Assembly: GCF_014696345.1 (NCBI RefSeq)
Contig: NZ_JACJPY010000034.1
Coordinates: 1 to 44,459 of the forward strand
Length of the DNA: 44,459 nucleotides
Source: Pseudanabaena cinerea FACHB-1277
Lineage (GTDB): Bacteria > Cyanobacteriota > Cyanobacteriia > Pseudanabaenales > Pseudanabaenaceae
Direction: 5' to 3'
Shown piece by piece: positions 14,685 to 23,431 of this stretch. A program made the position numbers and the translations under genes. How positions within the stretch are numbered: position 1 is the stretch's first letter; every line of letters begins with the position of its first letter. A model generated the notes under the pieces. That model was given only the letters and a program-made list of their open reading frames with translations, did not search any database and was not told where the DNA came from.

Positions 14685-15428
14685 TCAAATAAATACCATC
14701 GGTTTATTTTTGAGTGGGGCAAAGGCTTCGGCATCAAAACGGTACAGACTGGCAGGACGACCAGCGCCCTTTGAGGTTTTGCTGCCAGTGTCACTTAAAA
14801 ATCCTAATTTCAATAATCTTGTACGGAAATTGGAATAGTCGGAAAAGTTTTCGCCAAGAACTGTGGTGTAGAGTTGGTAGAGATCGCTGAGGGTAAAGGC
14901 TTCGGGCAGAACATCAAAGGCAACGGGGCTATATTCTAATTTGTTGCGGAGGCGGCGATGTCCATATTCGAGAATACGATTGTGATCAAAGGCGAGTTGG
15001 GGAACCTGTTGGACAGGATACCAAGCGATGCCGCTTACACCATCGGCGATCAATTCAGCTTGAGAAAAGGGGACTAGGGCAAAATAGCTTACTGAGAGAT
15101 AGCGCACATTATATTGATCAGGGGCTTCGCGGGGATCGCGACCAATATCGCCAAAGGTATATAGCTGTTCGAGGTAAAGATTTTTAGCGCGGATCTTTTC
15201 AGAGAGAATACGATAGGCCGATTCTTCGAGGGATTCGCCTTGGCGGACGAGGGTTCCTGGTAAGCACCAATGATCGCGATAGGGTTCATGTTGACGCATG
15301 ACAAGTAATACTAGAAGGCGATTTTGGTCGGTATCTACGGAAAAGATCACGTTGTCAACGCCGACCTTAAAATCTGCCTTGAAATCTGCTAGGAGTTTGG
15401 AGGCTGTGGGGCGGGACTTGTCTGCCAT
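14685..15428 (-). CDS. nrtR: NrtR-type Nudix regulator of NAD metabolism
   Basis: Two domains are visible. Residues 1-150 form a Nudix fold; residues 160-247 form a winged helix (FTLSDLYQLYTTVLGENFSD, then a basic hairpin KTSKGAGRPASLYRF). The Nudix box is degenerate: PGTLVRQGESLEESAYRILS leads into EKIR. The catalytic RExxEExG is replaced by RILSEKIR, as in regulators that sense ADP-ribose or related ligands rather than hydrolyse them. Its first 40 bases overlap the end of nadD on the same strand, so both are probably made from one message. That context fits control of NAD synthesis. Confidence 0.82.
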   Translation of the reverse strand: MADKSRPTASKLLADFKADFKVGVDNVIFSVDTDQNRLLVLLVMRQHEPYRDHWCLPGTLVRQGESLEESAYRILSEKIRAKNLYLEQLYTFGDIGRDPREAPDQYNVRYLSVSYFALVPFSQAELIADGVSGIAWYPVQQVPQLAFDHNRILEYGHRRLRNKLEYSPVAFDVLPEAFTLSDLYQLYTTVLGENFSDYSNFRTRLLKLGFLSDTGSKTSKGAGRPASLYRFDAEAFAPLKNKPMVFI

Positions 15429-15991
15429 GCGTAAAGCGACTCTTGTTGGATATATGCTGCGACTGTGGGTATTATGACTGAACTATTACCTTTGTTGCGA
15501 TAGTCCGATGAAGAAACATTGGGAATTGATGTAGATGCTGGGGCGATCGCTACTTTTGTTCCCATGCTAATCAGGCGATCGATATCGGCTGAGACAATGG
15601 TTATTCCTTGACGTGGCACGATCAATAAACTCACCTGACTGAGTAATTCTTGAGCGCGATACCATGTGGGTAGTTGTGGCACGAGGTCGCCGCCAATCAC
15701 AAGGGTAAAATGGGCATGGGGTAAAATTTGTTGGGCTTGTTCAAGGGTGTGAATTGTGCGGGGATGGCTCAATTCAGGATGAATTGTAATGCTGTGGGGC
15801 GGTGGTTGGATCGCAGCGATGGTTAGCTCCATCATTTTTAGGCGATCGCTTAGGCTGGCTTGATGCACTTTAAAGGGGTTATCTGCTACCCAAACCAATA
15901 CGCGATCATAATGGTGATCTAGCCATTGCAATATTTGTTGGTGTCCAATACTGGGCGGGTCGGCACTAGTTCCAAAAAGAGCGATATTCAT
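15389..15991 (-). CDS. nadD: Nicotinate-nucleotide adenylyltransferase
   Basis: I start at the ATG giving MNIALFGTSADPPSIGHQQI; an upstream in-frame ATG at 16057 would put 22 unlikely residues before the Rossmann strand. The enzyme adenylylates NaMN to NaAD in NAD synthesis. The nucleotidyltransferase signature GTSADPPSIGH matches GTFDPPHxGH with changes, and SSSDYRNK corresponds to the ISSTxIR loop. FTLVIGGDLVPQLPTW is the central D-x-x-P-x-x-W region. Length is about 200 aa, normal for NadD. It overlaps the NrtR-type regulator and is divergent from mutS. Confidence 0.85.
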   Translation of the reverse strand: MNIALFGTSADPPSIGHQQILQWLDHHYDRVLVWVADNPFKVHQASLSDRLKMMELTIAAIQPPPHSITIHPELSHPRTIHTLEQAQQILPHAHFTLVIGGDLVPQLPTWYRAQELLSQVSLLIVPRQGITIVSADIDRLISMGTKVAIAPASTSIPNVSSSDYRNKGNSSVIIPTVAAYIQQESLYAWQTSPAPQPPNS

Positions 15992-16142
15992 TTTTCCTAC
16001 AAATAAACCATGACCGCGATCGCACCTTACAGCATCGATTATAAACCGATAAAACAAATTAGGATGACCGCAATGAAGATTTACCGCCTATTGAGATAGC
16101 GCTGTATAATAGAAGTCCCGTCGTTTTCTATTGGCAATTTGC

Positions 16143-18794
16143 ATGGCTGACTTGGTGGTGTCCTCAACCCAAATTAATCGCGCTGCCCTCACGCCGATGA
16201 TGCAGCACTATATCGAGATGAAAGAGCAGTACCCCCATGCGGTGATGCTGTATCGGTTGGGAGATTTTTTTGAGGCGTTTTTTGAGGATGCGGAACTAAT
16301 TGCCCGTGAATTGGAACTGGTACTAACGGGGCGCGATGGCGGCAAAGCGATCGGCAGGATTGCTATGGCTGGTATTCCCCACCATGCCCTCGATCGCTAC
16401 GCCAATCAATTAGTGGAAAAGGGCTATGCCATCGCTGTCTGTGACCAAATGGAATCGGCTGCGGAGGCGCAAGGACTAGTCCGCCGCGAAGTGACAAGGG
16501 TGATTACCCCAGGGACGGTGATTGAAGAGGGAATGTTGGCGGCGAAACAGAATAATTTCTTGGCAGCGATCGCCAATAGTGGCGATAATTGGGGCTTAGC
16601 CTGTACGGATATTTCCACAGGCGAGTTTATAGTGACGCAGTTAACCAGTGCCGAACATCTAATCCAAGAGCTATTGCGCTTGCAACCTGCGGAAATTCTT
16701 ATTCCCATTGATATTCCCAATCCCCAAATGTTTCGGGGTAGCAAGGCAGAGAAGTCTAGCACCCTTTGGGAAGGCATTGCATCTCAAAAAAAATCTAGTC
16801 TCCCTGCCCCTTACGATCGCCTCCCCGACAGTTTTTGTTATACGCCGCGATCGCAGTCTGCCTTTGCCCTTGCTGAAGCTAAACAACGCATATTTGACAC
16901 CTTTCGGGTGAAATCATTAGAAGGGTTTGGTTGTGCGGCGCTCCCTTTAGCGATTAGGGCGGCAGGGGGGATTTTGGAATATTTGGAGTCCACGCAAAAG
17001 AGCGTGAAAATGCCATTACAAGGGATCTCTACCTATGCGATCGCCGATTATTTAATTCTCGACAGTCAGACCCGTCGCAATCTAGAAATTACGCAAACCG
17101 TGCGCGATGGCACTTTTTATAGTTCGTTGCTATGGGCTTTGGATAAAACCTCCACAGGTATGGGCAGTCGGGCATTGCGACGCTGGCTGTTGCAACCCCT
17201 CAAAGATATTACTGCGATCAATGAACGTCTTGACACCATTAGCGAACTAGCTAAGAAACATTCACTGCGAAAGGAGCTTAGGCGGTGTCTCAGTCAGATC
17301 TATGACATAGAGAGGCTATGCAGTCGCATCGGTGCGGGTACTGCCAATGGGCGGGATCTGATTGCGGTGGCAATGTCTTTAGAAAGAATGCGCGATGTCT
17401 CGGATGTGGTGGTAGAGTCGCGATCAAGCCATTTACAGGCACTGCAATCCGTTCCTTCGGAATTGCTACAACTGGGTTCACAACTGCAAAACACCCTCAT
17501 CGAAGAACCACCAATTTACATTACCGAAGGGAACTTAATCCGTAATGGGGTCAATGCTCAACTCGATCAAATGCGCCAACAGAGTCGTGATGATGTGGAA
17601 TGGTTGGCATCCTTTGAGAAGCAGGAGAAGGAACGCACTGGCATTAACACCCTCAAGGTCGGATTTAATAAGGCTTTTGGCTATTACATCAGCATTTCGC
17701 GAGGCAAAAGCGAACAGGCTCCTGCGGACTATATTCGCAAACAAACCCTCACCAACGAAGAGCGCTATATTACGCCCGAATTAAAAGAACGGGAAACCAG
17801 AATTCTCAATGCCGATCAAGAATTGAAACAATTGGAATATGATCTGTTTGTGGAACTGCGATCGCTGGCGGCGAAACAAATCGAACCAATGCGAATTTTA
17901 GCCAATGCCCTTGCTGCTGCCGATGTGCTATGCAGCCTAGCGGAGGTGGCTGTTACTTATAACTATAGCCGTCCTGAGATCAAGGGCGATCGCACCCTTT
18001 CCATTACCAACGGTCGCCATCCTGTGGTCGAGCAATCGCTTCCCGCAGGGTTCTTTGTGCCCAACTCTGTCCATCTCGGCTATGAAGACGATCGCCAAAA
18101 TCCTGATTTAATCGTCTTAACAGGTCCAAATATGAGCGGCAAAAGTATCTACTTGCGGCAGGTGGGTCTAATTCAATTAATGGCGCAGGTGGGGAGCTTT
18201 GTCCCTGCGGAGGCGGCAACCTTGGGCATATGCGATCGCATCTTTACCCGTGTGGGCGCAGTTGACGATCTAGCCACAGGGCAGTCAACTTTTATGGTGG
18301 AAATGAATGAAACTGCCAATATTCTCAACCATGCTAAAGTTAATTCCCTAGTGCTGCTCGATGAAATCGGACGCGGCACTTCCACCTTTGACGGTATGGC
18401 GATCGCTTGGTCAGTTGCCGAATATCTCGCCCAGCAAATTAAAGCCAGAGCCATTTTTGCTACCCATTACCACGAACTAAATGAACTTGCCAGCCTCTTG
18501 CCAAATGTGGCAAATTTTCAAGTCACGGTCAAAGAGATGGAAGATGAAATTATTTTTTTGCATCAAGTGCAATCGGGAGGAGCCGATCGCTCTTACGGCA
18601 TTGAAGTCGGTCGTCTCGCGGGGTTGCCAACCACGGTGATCAATCGCGCTAAGCAAGTTCTTGAGCATATTGCTAGAAATAGCCATATTGCCACAGGGTT
18701 GAGATCGGGCAATGACTCGACAACCAAACCTAAGGATCAGCGATCGCCTGATAAATCCAAACCACCAAAAACACAAATGAATATCTTTGAGTAA
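16143..18794 (+). CDS. mutS: DNA mismatch repair protein MutS
   Basis: I use the ATG at 16143 ([20 protein letters not shown]); a TTG four codons earlier is less likely. MutS binds mismatches and recruits downstream repair. The mismatch-contact motif [11 protein letters not shown] is near residue 45. The connector, clamp and lever domains follow in the usual order. The ATPase has Walker [10 protein letters not shown] (about residue 660), Walker [15 protein letters not shown] (about 738) and ATHYHEL. The total of 883 aa is normal, with a short low-complexity C-terminal tail ([19 protein letters not shown]). No disruption is seen. Confidence 0.96.
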   Translation: MADLVVSSTQINRAALTPMMQHYIEMKEQYPHAVMLYRLGDFFEAFFEDAELIARELELVLTGRDGGKAIGRIAMAGIPHHALDRYANQLVEKGYAIAVCDQMESAAEAQGLVRREVTRVITPGTVIEEGMLAAKQNNFLAAIANSGDNWGLACTDISTGEFIVTQLTSAEHLIQELLRLQPAEILIPIDIPNPQMFRGSKAEKSSTLWEGIASQKKSSLPAPYDRLPDSFCYTPRSQSAFALAEAKQRIFDTFRVKSLEGFGCAALPLAIRAAGGILEYLESTQKSVKMPLQGISTYAIADYLILDSQTRRNLEITQTVRDGTFYSSLLWALDKTSTGMGSRALRRWLLQPLKDITAINERLDTISELAKKHSLRKELRRCLSQIYDIERLCSRIGAGTANGRDLIAVAMSLERMRDVSDVVVESRSSHLQALQSVPSELLQLGSQLQNTLIEEPPIYITEGNLIRNGVNAQLDQMRQQSRDDVEWLASFEKQEKERTGINTLKVGFNKAFGYYISISRGKSEQAPADYIRKQTLTNEERYITPELKERETRILNADQELKQLEYDLFVELRSLAAKQIEPMRILANALAAADVLCSLAEVAVTYNYSRPEIKGDRTLSITNGRHPVVEQSLPAGFFVPNSVHLGYEDDRQNPDLIVLTGPNMSGKSIYLRQVGLIQLMAQVGSFVPAEAATLGICDRIFTRVGAVDDLATGQSTFMVEMNETANILNHAKVNSLVLLDEIGRGTSTFDGMAIAWSVAEYLAQQIKARAIFATHYHELNELASLLPNVANFQVTVKEMEDEIIFLHQVQSGGADRSYGIEVGRLAGLPTTVINRAKQVLEHIARNSHIATGLRSGNDSTTKPKDQRSPDKSKPPKTQMNIFE

Positions 18795-19006
18795 GCCCAA
18801 AACAATCGGCGTTGGTATAAATATTCAGTAATATCAGTAATATTAGATAGGTGCTAACTTGGCATCACTTACGAGCGAGGCAAAACAATAAGCTTGATTT
18901 CCCTTCTCAGTAAGCAATTTAGCGGAACCCACTCTACGCACCCCCCTTAAATGCGTTAGACTATTTTAATCTTTAGGGGAAACAACTACATAAGGCAGGC
19001 TAAAAA

Positions 19007-19501
19007 ATGGCTAAGCGCGTAAGAATCGAGCCTATTGCTCAAACGGCAGACATTGCTACAAATGGTGCATTGTTGTCTGGGCTAATGGGGGATGAGCTAA
19101 ATATTTTAAAAGAATGTGGTGGGCGTGGAATGTGTGCCACTTGCCACGTGTACATCCAAGAAGGAATGACATCTCTCAGCCAGATGGGAAAACGTGAGCA
19201 ACGCACTCTAGAAGTGATCACAACCTGCAAGCCCAACTCTAGGCTGGCTTGCCAAGCCAAAGTTATGGGCGAGGGGATTGTGGTCGAGCTGCCAGTCGGT
19301 ATGTATGTTCAGTCGATTCAAGATATCGCTGCCTTGATTGGCAGAAGATGCGAGAAGCCTTTACTCAGTCCGATTACAGGACAGACCTTAGTGGAGGTTG
19401 GACAGCTAATCACCCGATCAGTTGTGCGTCAACTAGAAAACACCAACTTCAGCGTTGGCGAACAACTGGCAAACACTAAACGGGTTGATGTTTTTGAATA
19501 A
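19007..19501 (+). CDS. 2Fe-2S ferredoxin with C-terminal extension, V4R cluster
   Basis: Residues 1-100 form a ferredoxin domain. Its cluster ligands are Cys37, Cys43, Cys46 and Cys82 (ECGGRGMCATCHVY ... RLACQAK), a spacing of the adrenodoxin/vertebrate-like class rather than plant-type PetF. The last 60 residues are an extra helical segment. It heads the run of V4R and phycobilisome-like genes. In Synechocystis the slr0144-slr0152 cluster also combines ferredoxins with V4R proteins and is linked to photosystem II assembly. A redox role in that process is inferred. A tandem 10-bp repeat follows directly. Confidence 0.85.
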   Translation: MAKRVRIEPIAQTADIATNGALLSGLMGDELNILKECGGRGMCATCHVYIQEGMTSLSQMGKREQRTLEVITTCKPNSRLACQAKVMGEGIVVELPVGMYVQSIQDIAALIGRRCEKPLLSPITGQTLVEVGQLITRSVVRQLENTNFSVGEQLANTKRVDVFE

Positions 19502-19530
19502 ATTTGCATAAATTTGCATAAATTTGCATG
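19501..19530. repeat. Three tandem 10-bp AT-rich repeats
   Basis: Three head-to-tail units of AATTTGCATA (the last ends in G) begin at the stop codon of the ferredoxin gene and precede the V4R gene. They could be a regulator site or slipped-strand product. No function can be read. Confidence 0.6.
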
Positions 19531-19576
19531 ATCTTTCTGCACACACATTTTGAATAAACTTAGGAGTACTGAAATT

Positions 19577-20257
19577 ATGGCCGTTGCTGCCGATCGCCCC
19601 AATATTGCCCCCAAGCATAAGAGAAAGAACAATCATTACAGTCTGCAAGATTTTTTTCAGCCCAATCTAGAGAAAGGAATCATCGAAGATTGGAATGGGC
19701 TGAGAAATATTTTCGCCAGTGAGGATTTTATCATTGGACTCCAAGAGGGGCTAGAGGATGAAGTCGGTGAAGCTTCGGCGGCGGTAATGTATTCCATCGG
19801 CTGCGAGTGGGGCTTACAGGATGCTTTATTTTTCACAACATGGTTTGAGCGCGACTTTGGGCGCAGTATTCGTCAAACCAACTTGCCATTTTTGTTAGAA
19901 ACTTGGTGGTGGCCCTTTACCTCTCAAGGTTGGGGACGCTGGCAGGTAGACATGAGCGATCGCAAGCAAGGATTTATGTTTATCAGTGTCTATGACTCAG
20001 CAGTGGCTCGCAGTCTTGGGGATGTGGGCAAACCTGTTTGTCACCTCTACGCAGGGCTATTTTCAGGATTCTTTACGCATCTCGTCAACAAAGAATTAGA
20101 TTGCATCGAGATCCAATGTTACTCTATGGGCGAAAATTACTGTAAGTTCCTGCTTGGTGGCAAAAACCGCATTGATGCTGCCGCATTCTGGCTCAATGAG
20201 GGAGCGACAACCCGCGACATCGAAGGACGTTTACGCAATGGAGAATTTCTAAAATGA
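19577..20257 (+). CDS. V4R-domain protein (Slr0144-like), photosystem assembly cluster
   Basis: I start at the ATG ten bases after AGGAG (MAVAADRPNIAPKHKRKNNH...); an upstream in-frame ATG at 19550 is poorer. After a basic N-terminus, residues 30-226 look like a V4R domain, a fold named after 4-vinyl reductase and used to bind small hydrophobic or tetrapyrrole-like ligands. The typical end CYSMGENYCKFLLG is present with two Cys. A Trp-rich segment (ETWWWPFTSQGWGRWQV) is distinctive. Its stop overlaps the next start. A role in photosystem II assembly is inferred from the conserved cluster in Synechocystis. Confidence 0.8.
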   Translation: MAVAADRPNIAPKHKRKNNHYSLQDFFQPNLEKGIIEDWNGLRNIFASEDFIIGLQEGLEDEVGEASAAVMYSIGCEWGLQDALFFTTWFERDFGRSIRQTNLPFLLETWWWPFTSQGWGRWQVDMSDRKQGFMFISVYDSAVARSLGDVGKPVCHLYAGLFSGFFTHLVNKELDCIEIQCYSMGENYCKFLLGGKNRIDAAAFWLNEGATTRDIEGRLRNGEFLK

Positions 20258-20541
20258 AAAACGACTCAGATTGGCGGGTACAGTCATTACGCAGCTTTTG
20301 GCAAGATGTCAATTGGGACAATCGCCCCCTAATTACCACCATTGACAATCGGCAACAGGTAGCTTCCAGCTTGAGCTTCACTATGTCCGTTAGAGAATAT
20401 TTTCGAGCGATCACCTGGACGGGGGTTCCAGCGATCGCCATGACTAACACTGCGGCAAAGGCAGAAGCGAAGGCAATCCCTGTCGATGAAACAAAAGAAA
20501 CCCTCGAAGATTTCCTGAACGACATTTCTAGCTTCTTTTGA
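20254..20541 (+). CDS. Small conserved protein of the V4R cluster (Slr0145-like)
   Basis: 95 residues beginning MKNDSDWRVQSLRSFWQDVN. The core FTMSVREYFRAITWTGVPAI is followed by an Ala/Lys stretch and an acidic C-terminal helix (ETLEDFLNDISSFF). It overlaps the preceding V4R gene (ATGA), so the two are coupled. There is no membrane segment or signal peptide. I recognise it by position and style as the small partner in slr0144-type clusters. Biochemical function is unknown. Confidence 0.65.
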   Translation: MKNDSDWRVQSLRSFWQDVNWDNRPLITTIDNRQQVASSLSFTMSVREYFRAITWTGVPAIAMTNTAAKAEAKAIPVDETKETLEDFLNDISSFF

Positions 20542-20686
20542 TTATCATTTGTCCAAATATTGAGACGCAACTTTTTTAGCTTTATTACCACCTCTTGCTG
20601 TCAGTTTACACAAGTGTCATCACCAGTATGATCACACCTACGTAAAAATAAAACCCCAACCCAGTAAAGATTTTCAAATTAAGAAT

Positions 20687-21145
20687 ATGATTCCCAAGAT
20701 TCAAGAACTAATCAATCAAGCCCAAGATCGCTATCTTGCCACCGATGAGCTTGAACTAATGGAGAGCTATGTCAGTTCTTTGCCCGATCGCCTCAAACTC
20801 TATAAATTTATCCGCGATCGCGAAATTGATTTGCTACAAGCGGTAGCCGATCAAGTACCTGCCGAAATTCCCAATATTGTCGAAGCCGACCTAGAGATGG
20901 GTATTAAAAACCTAATTTTAGTATTGCGTTACTGCTCAATGGCAATGCTATTGAATGATGAGAATTTTCTCAAAGAAAGATTGTTGAATTGGCTCGAAGG
21001 TATCATGTCCATGCGCGATACGCGCCGCCTCAATGAAACCCTCTATAAACTGCTCAATCAAGGACTGCGCCAAAGCCTCAACCCTAATCAGCTTGCTCTT
21101 ATCCAGCCCCTGATTACTTCAGCCCAAGTTACGCTAATTTACTAG
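20687..21145 (+). CDS. Phycobilisome-fold protein without chromophore site (Slr0146-like)
   Basis: 152 residues, all helical. LATDELELMESYVSSLPDRL matches helices A/B of phycobiliproteins, and IKNLILVLRYCSMAMLLNDE the central helix region with its conserved RY. The usual chromophore-attachment Cys motif near residue 84 (RCAAC-like) is missing. It is probably not a pigment carrier but a globin-like assembly or sensing protein. It lies between the two V4R genes, 145 bp after the small protein. Family membership is seen from the motif; function is inferred from the cluster. Confidence 0.7.
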   Translation: MIPKIQELINQAQDRYLATDELELMESYVSSLPDRLKLYKFIRDREIDLLQAVADQVPAEIPNIVEADLEMGIKNLILVLRYCSMAMLLNDENFLKERLLNWLEGIMSMRDTRRLNETLYKLLNQGLRQSLNPNQLALIQPLITSAQVTLIY

Positions 21146-21197
21146 CCCCTTGTCATCTTTAGTCTTAACACTGCCTATTTAAGGGAAAAATATCACC

Positions 21198-21854
21198 ATG
21201 ATCTCAGTTGCTGAACTCGTCAAAGAACATCGTATCCCTGCCAACTTTTTCGACTATTACGCCTATGTCAAGGGCGATTTAGAAATTGGACTATTGGAAA
21301 ACCGACGCGGCGATCGCCTCCTCGCCGTCCCCTTTACCCTCATCACCTCCCTATATGCGGGATTAGCCAAAGAAACAGGACAAGCCTCTAGACTCGTATT
21401 ATTCAACTGTGGCAAATGGTGGGGCAAGAACTTTTATATTCGCTTCACCGAATCCCTCGAAGAATATTATTCACAGACCCTTGCTGAAATGGACATGATC
21501 ACCTTTGTCCAGAGTCTCAAAGCTTGCTGGCTAACCCACGGCTGGGGCAAATTTGAGTTTGACCCTCAATATCAAGCCCAAGGATTTATCCTGATCAAAA
21601 CCTATAACTCCCCCTATGTACGTGAGATCCCAGACAATAAGTTGCCCACAGGGTACTTGGAAGCTGGTGTCCTTACCTCATTTTTTACAAAACTGACAGG
21701 GCGAGAGCTATTGGCAACCCAAACCACCTGCGAGTCTTTGGGGGCTGACTGCAATACCTACATCGTTGGGCTGCCCGAAAGACTAGAATCCGTGGAATCA
21801 CTTTTATTTGAAGGACTAACCCACGATACAATTTTGCAAAAGTTAATCAAATGA
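21198..21854 (+). CDS. Second V4R-domain protein (Slr0147-like)
   Basis: 218 residues. The N-terminal part MISVAELVKEHRIPANFFDY includes VKGDLEIGLLENRRGDRLLA, characteristic of these cyanobacterial V4R proteins. The V4R domain spans about 60-205 and ends with TTCESLGADCNTYIVGL, again with two Cys. An AGGG-like site lies before the ATG. It is the last gene of the cluster and is closed by a very strong hairpin. Having two different V4R proteins in one cluster matches the Synechocystis layout and suggests a heteromeric ligand-binding unit. Confidence 0.78.
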   Translation: MISVAELVKEHRIPANFFDYYAYVKGDLEIGLLENRRGDRLLAVPFTLITSLYAGLAKETGQASRLVLFNCGKWWGKNFYIRFTESLEEYYSQTLAEMDMITFVQSLKACWLTHGWGKFEFDPQYQAQGFILIKTYNSPYVREIPDNKLPTGYLEAGVLTSFFTKLTGRELLATQTTCESLGADCNTYIVGLPERLESVESLLFEGLTHDTILQKLIK

Positions 21855-21878
21855 ACAAGCGCTTTGCGCTTAAACAAG

Positions 21879-21927
21879 CCACAAAAAAAGGAAAGCCCTG
21901 CAAAGCAGGGCTTTCCTTTTTTTGTGG
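21879..21927. terminator. 23-bp perfect hairpin, bidirectional terminator
   Basis: A perfect 23-pair stem with an AAA loop has A7 on the left and T7 on the right, so it terminates transcription both ways. It separates the V4R cluster from the convergent PAM68 gene. Confidence 0.9.
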
Positions 21928-22007
21928 ATGAATGTCATTGATACAGCGCCTTGCGCTGACTTAAAACCCAGAGAAAACCTAAAGCCTCCATAGGTTGTAT
22001 AAATCAT

Positions 22008-22565
22008 CTACGGAGAATTTTTACCCTTAGCCATTTGCTGCTGCGATTTCCAAGCTTGGGTCAAATGACCAAAATTTGTCCGAAACTCGGCATAGCCCCA
22101 CCAACTTCCAACTCGTCCAACATCCCATGACGCAGATATTGCACCATAGCTCAGCCCCAACACACCCATCCCCAGAAATAGCATACTCAGTAAAACAACG
22201 GCTGAAGTTGGTAAATCCACAATATGCTTGCTTACCAAAAAATAGCTAATTACAAAGGTGCTTAGCCCTAGGGTTGTAGGAACACCACAAAACAAAGCGG
22301 CTCTACGAACAATCCGCCGATTAACTTCATCAGGAATCCCCAATGAATCACGTTTGGAGCTATTAGAGTTAACCTTATTATTTACCTTGGAGGCTGGCTT
22401 AACAGAAGTTGTATTTACAGGTTTGCCTTTAAAATTATCAACAGGTTTACTTGCTGATTTACCGTCGGTTGTTTTTGCCACGACAGACTCAGAGAGCTTC
22501 TTTGAGTCCTTGGACTTTTTGGCGCGACTATTTGGCTCAAAGGGAAGGCGGTCTGACTTACTCAT
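22008..22565 (-). CDS. PAM68 homologue, photosystem II assembly (DUF3464)
   Basis: The first 80 residues are low-complexity Lys/Ser/Asn. The conserved core then starts with IPDEVNRRIVRRAALFCGVP. Two membrane helices follow (about 88-112 and 118-142, the second containing GMGVLGLSYGAISASWD). The C-terminal motif EFRTNFGHLTQAW is typical of the family. PAM68 and its Synechocystis relative Sll0933 assist CP47/CP43 assembly in the thylakoid. Its position facing the V4R cluster and beside rpsO adds a second photosystem II assembly gene to this stretch. Confidence 0.85.
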   Translation of the reverse strand: MSKSDRLPFEPNSRAKKSKDSKKLSESVVAKTTDGKSASKPVDNFKGKPVNTTSVKPASKVNNKVNSNSSKRDSLGIPDEVNRRIVRRAALFCGVPTTLGLSTFVISYFLVSKHIVDLPTSAVVLLSMLFLGMGVLGLSYGAISASWDVGRVGSWWGYAEFRTNFGHLTQAWKSQQQMAKGKNSP

Positions 22566-22672
22566 GGTTAATTACAGACTGTTGAGATTTTGACTACTAA
22601 ACAAAAATTTAAGCAAAAACTAAATCAAAAAACAAATAAAAAACAATTAAAAAACAATTAAAAAACAATTAA

Positions 22673-22713
22673 AAATATATTTGATCGCCACACCGCGCCG
22701 ATCAAATATATTT
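22673..22713 (-). terminator. Intrinsic terminator downstream of rpsO
   Basis: A 15-bp perfect stem (AAATATATTTGATCG and its complement) with an 11-nt loop is followed on the - strand by T-rich sequence. That tail includes three 11-bp repeats of an ACAATTAAAAA type. A second small hairpin (CTGAGT-TGAA-ACTCAG) lies at about 22714-22729. Confidence 0.75.
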
Positions 22714-22758
22714 CTGAGTTGAAACTCAGCACTTAGCACTGTATTCAAGTGGCAGAGT

Positions 22759-23028
22759 TTAGCCTCTGACACCGAGACTTTGGATTAGTTGCTTGTAATG
22801 GGCGCGATCTGCGCTGCGGACATAGGCAAGTAAGCGCTTACGTTGACCAATAATTTTGAGTAAGCTACGGCGAGAAGAAAAATCCTTAGGGTGTAGCTTG
22901 AGGTGGGTGGTCAATTGGTTGACGCGCTCTGTCAACAAAGCCACCTGAACATCCGAGGAGCCAGTGTCGGTGGCGTGCTTTTGATATTCAGAAAATATTT
23001 CTAGTTTGCGTTCTTGCAGCAGTGCCAT
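22759..23028 (-). CDS. rpsO: 30S ribosomal protein S15
   Basis: 89 residues (MALLQERKLEIFSEYQKHAT...). The signature TGSSDVQVALLTERVNQLTT leads into HLKLHPKDFSSRRSLLKIIG and QRKRLLAYVR. S15 binds 16S rRNA in the platform and helps early 30S assembly. Full length, no oddity. It is transcribed alone toward the PAM68 gene and ended by a hairpin. Confidence 0.97.
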   Translation of the reverse strand: MALLQERKLEIFSEYQKHATDTGSSDVQVALLTERVNQLTTHLKLHPKDFSSRRSLLKIIGQRKRLLAYVRSADRAHYKQLIQSLGVRG

Positions 23029-23171
23029 GGTGAAAAATTAGTCTTGACTTGATGTGTACTTCAATTATTTTAGGACAATGGCGATCGCCATGCCTTCAAA
23101 AAGCGTTTTTAATATATAACAACTTTCAGATCGCCTAGTCTAACACGACTAAGCTAATATAGCAAAATAAA

Positions 23172-23190
23172 GGCGGCGCAATGCGCCGCC
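23172..23190 (-). terminator. GC-rich hairpin after the 41-aa membrane protein gene
   Basis: GGCGGCGCA/TGCGCCGCC is a perfect palindrome followed on the - strand by TTTATTTT. It is a strong intrinsic terminator just past the stop codon. Confidence 0.8.
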
Positions 23191-23196
23191 GCTTTT

Positions 23197-23322
23197 CTAA
23201 TGGGCTGAGCCATTGCCATGATACTTATCAGTATCGTAAAAGCCGTTGCGAGTACCAAAGAATAGGCAGCTAATCGTAAATAGGACGGTCAGCACAGGCA
23301 GAATAACTTTGAGATCTAACAT
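23197..23322 (-). CDS. Small single-helix membrane protein, 41 aa
   Basis: An ATG at 23322 opens a 41-codon frame, MLDLKVILPVLTVLFTISCL followed by FFGTRNGFYDTDKYHGNGSAH. One membrane helix (about residues 5-23) leads into a polar tail with the compact motif GFYDTDKYHGNGSAH. The stop is followed at once by a strong terminator. Size, topology and tail resemble the small thylakoid proteins of photosystem complexes. A Psb35-like accessory protein is one possibility I cannot confirm. It is easily missed because of its length. Confidence 0.65.
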   Translation of the reverse strand: MLDLKVILPVLTVLFTISCLFFGTRNGFYDTDKYHGNGSAH

Positions 23323-23431
23323 AGAGCTTAGTTTTTTATGTACGGTAATTGTGTGATTAGCAAGATGATAGCCTCAAGTCTTAACAGTTCTGATAATTAT
23401 TAAGAAATAATTTGAGATTAATTATTTGAGA

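Noticed and set aside
22640-22675. AT-rich 11-bp repeats as CRISPR-like array
   Set aside because: Units are contiguous with no spacers and form the tail of the rpsO terminator. No CRISPR array is seen anywhere in the window.
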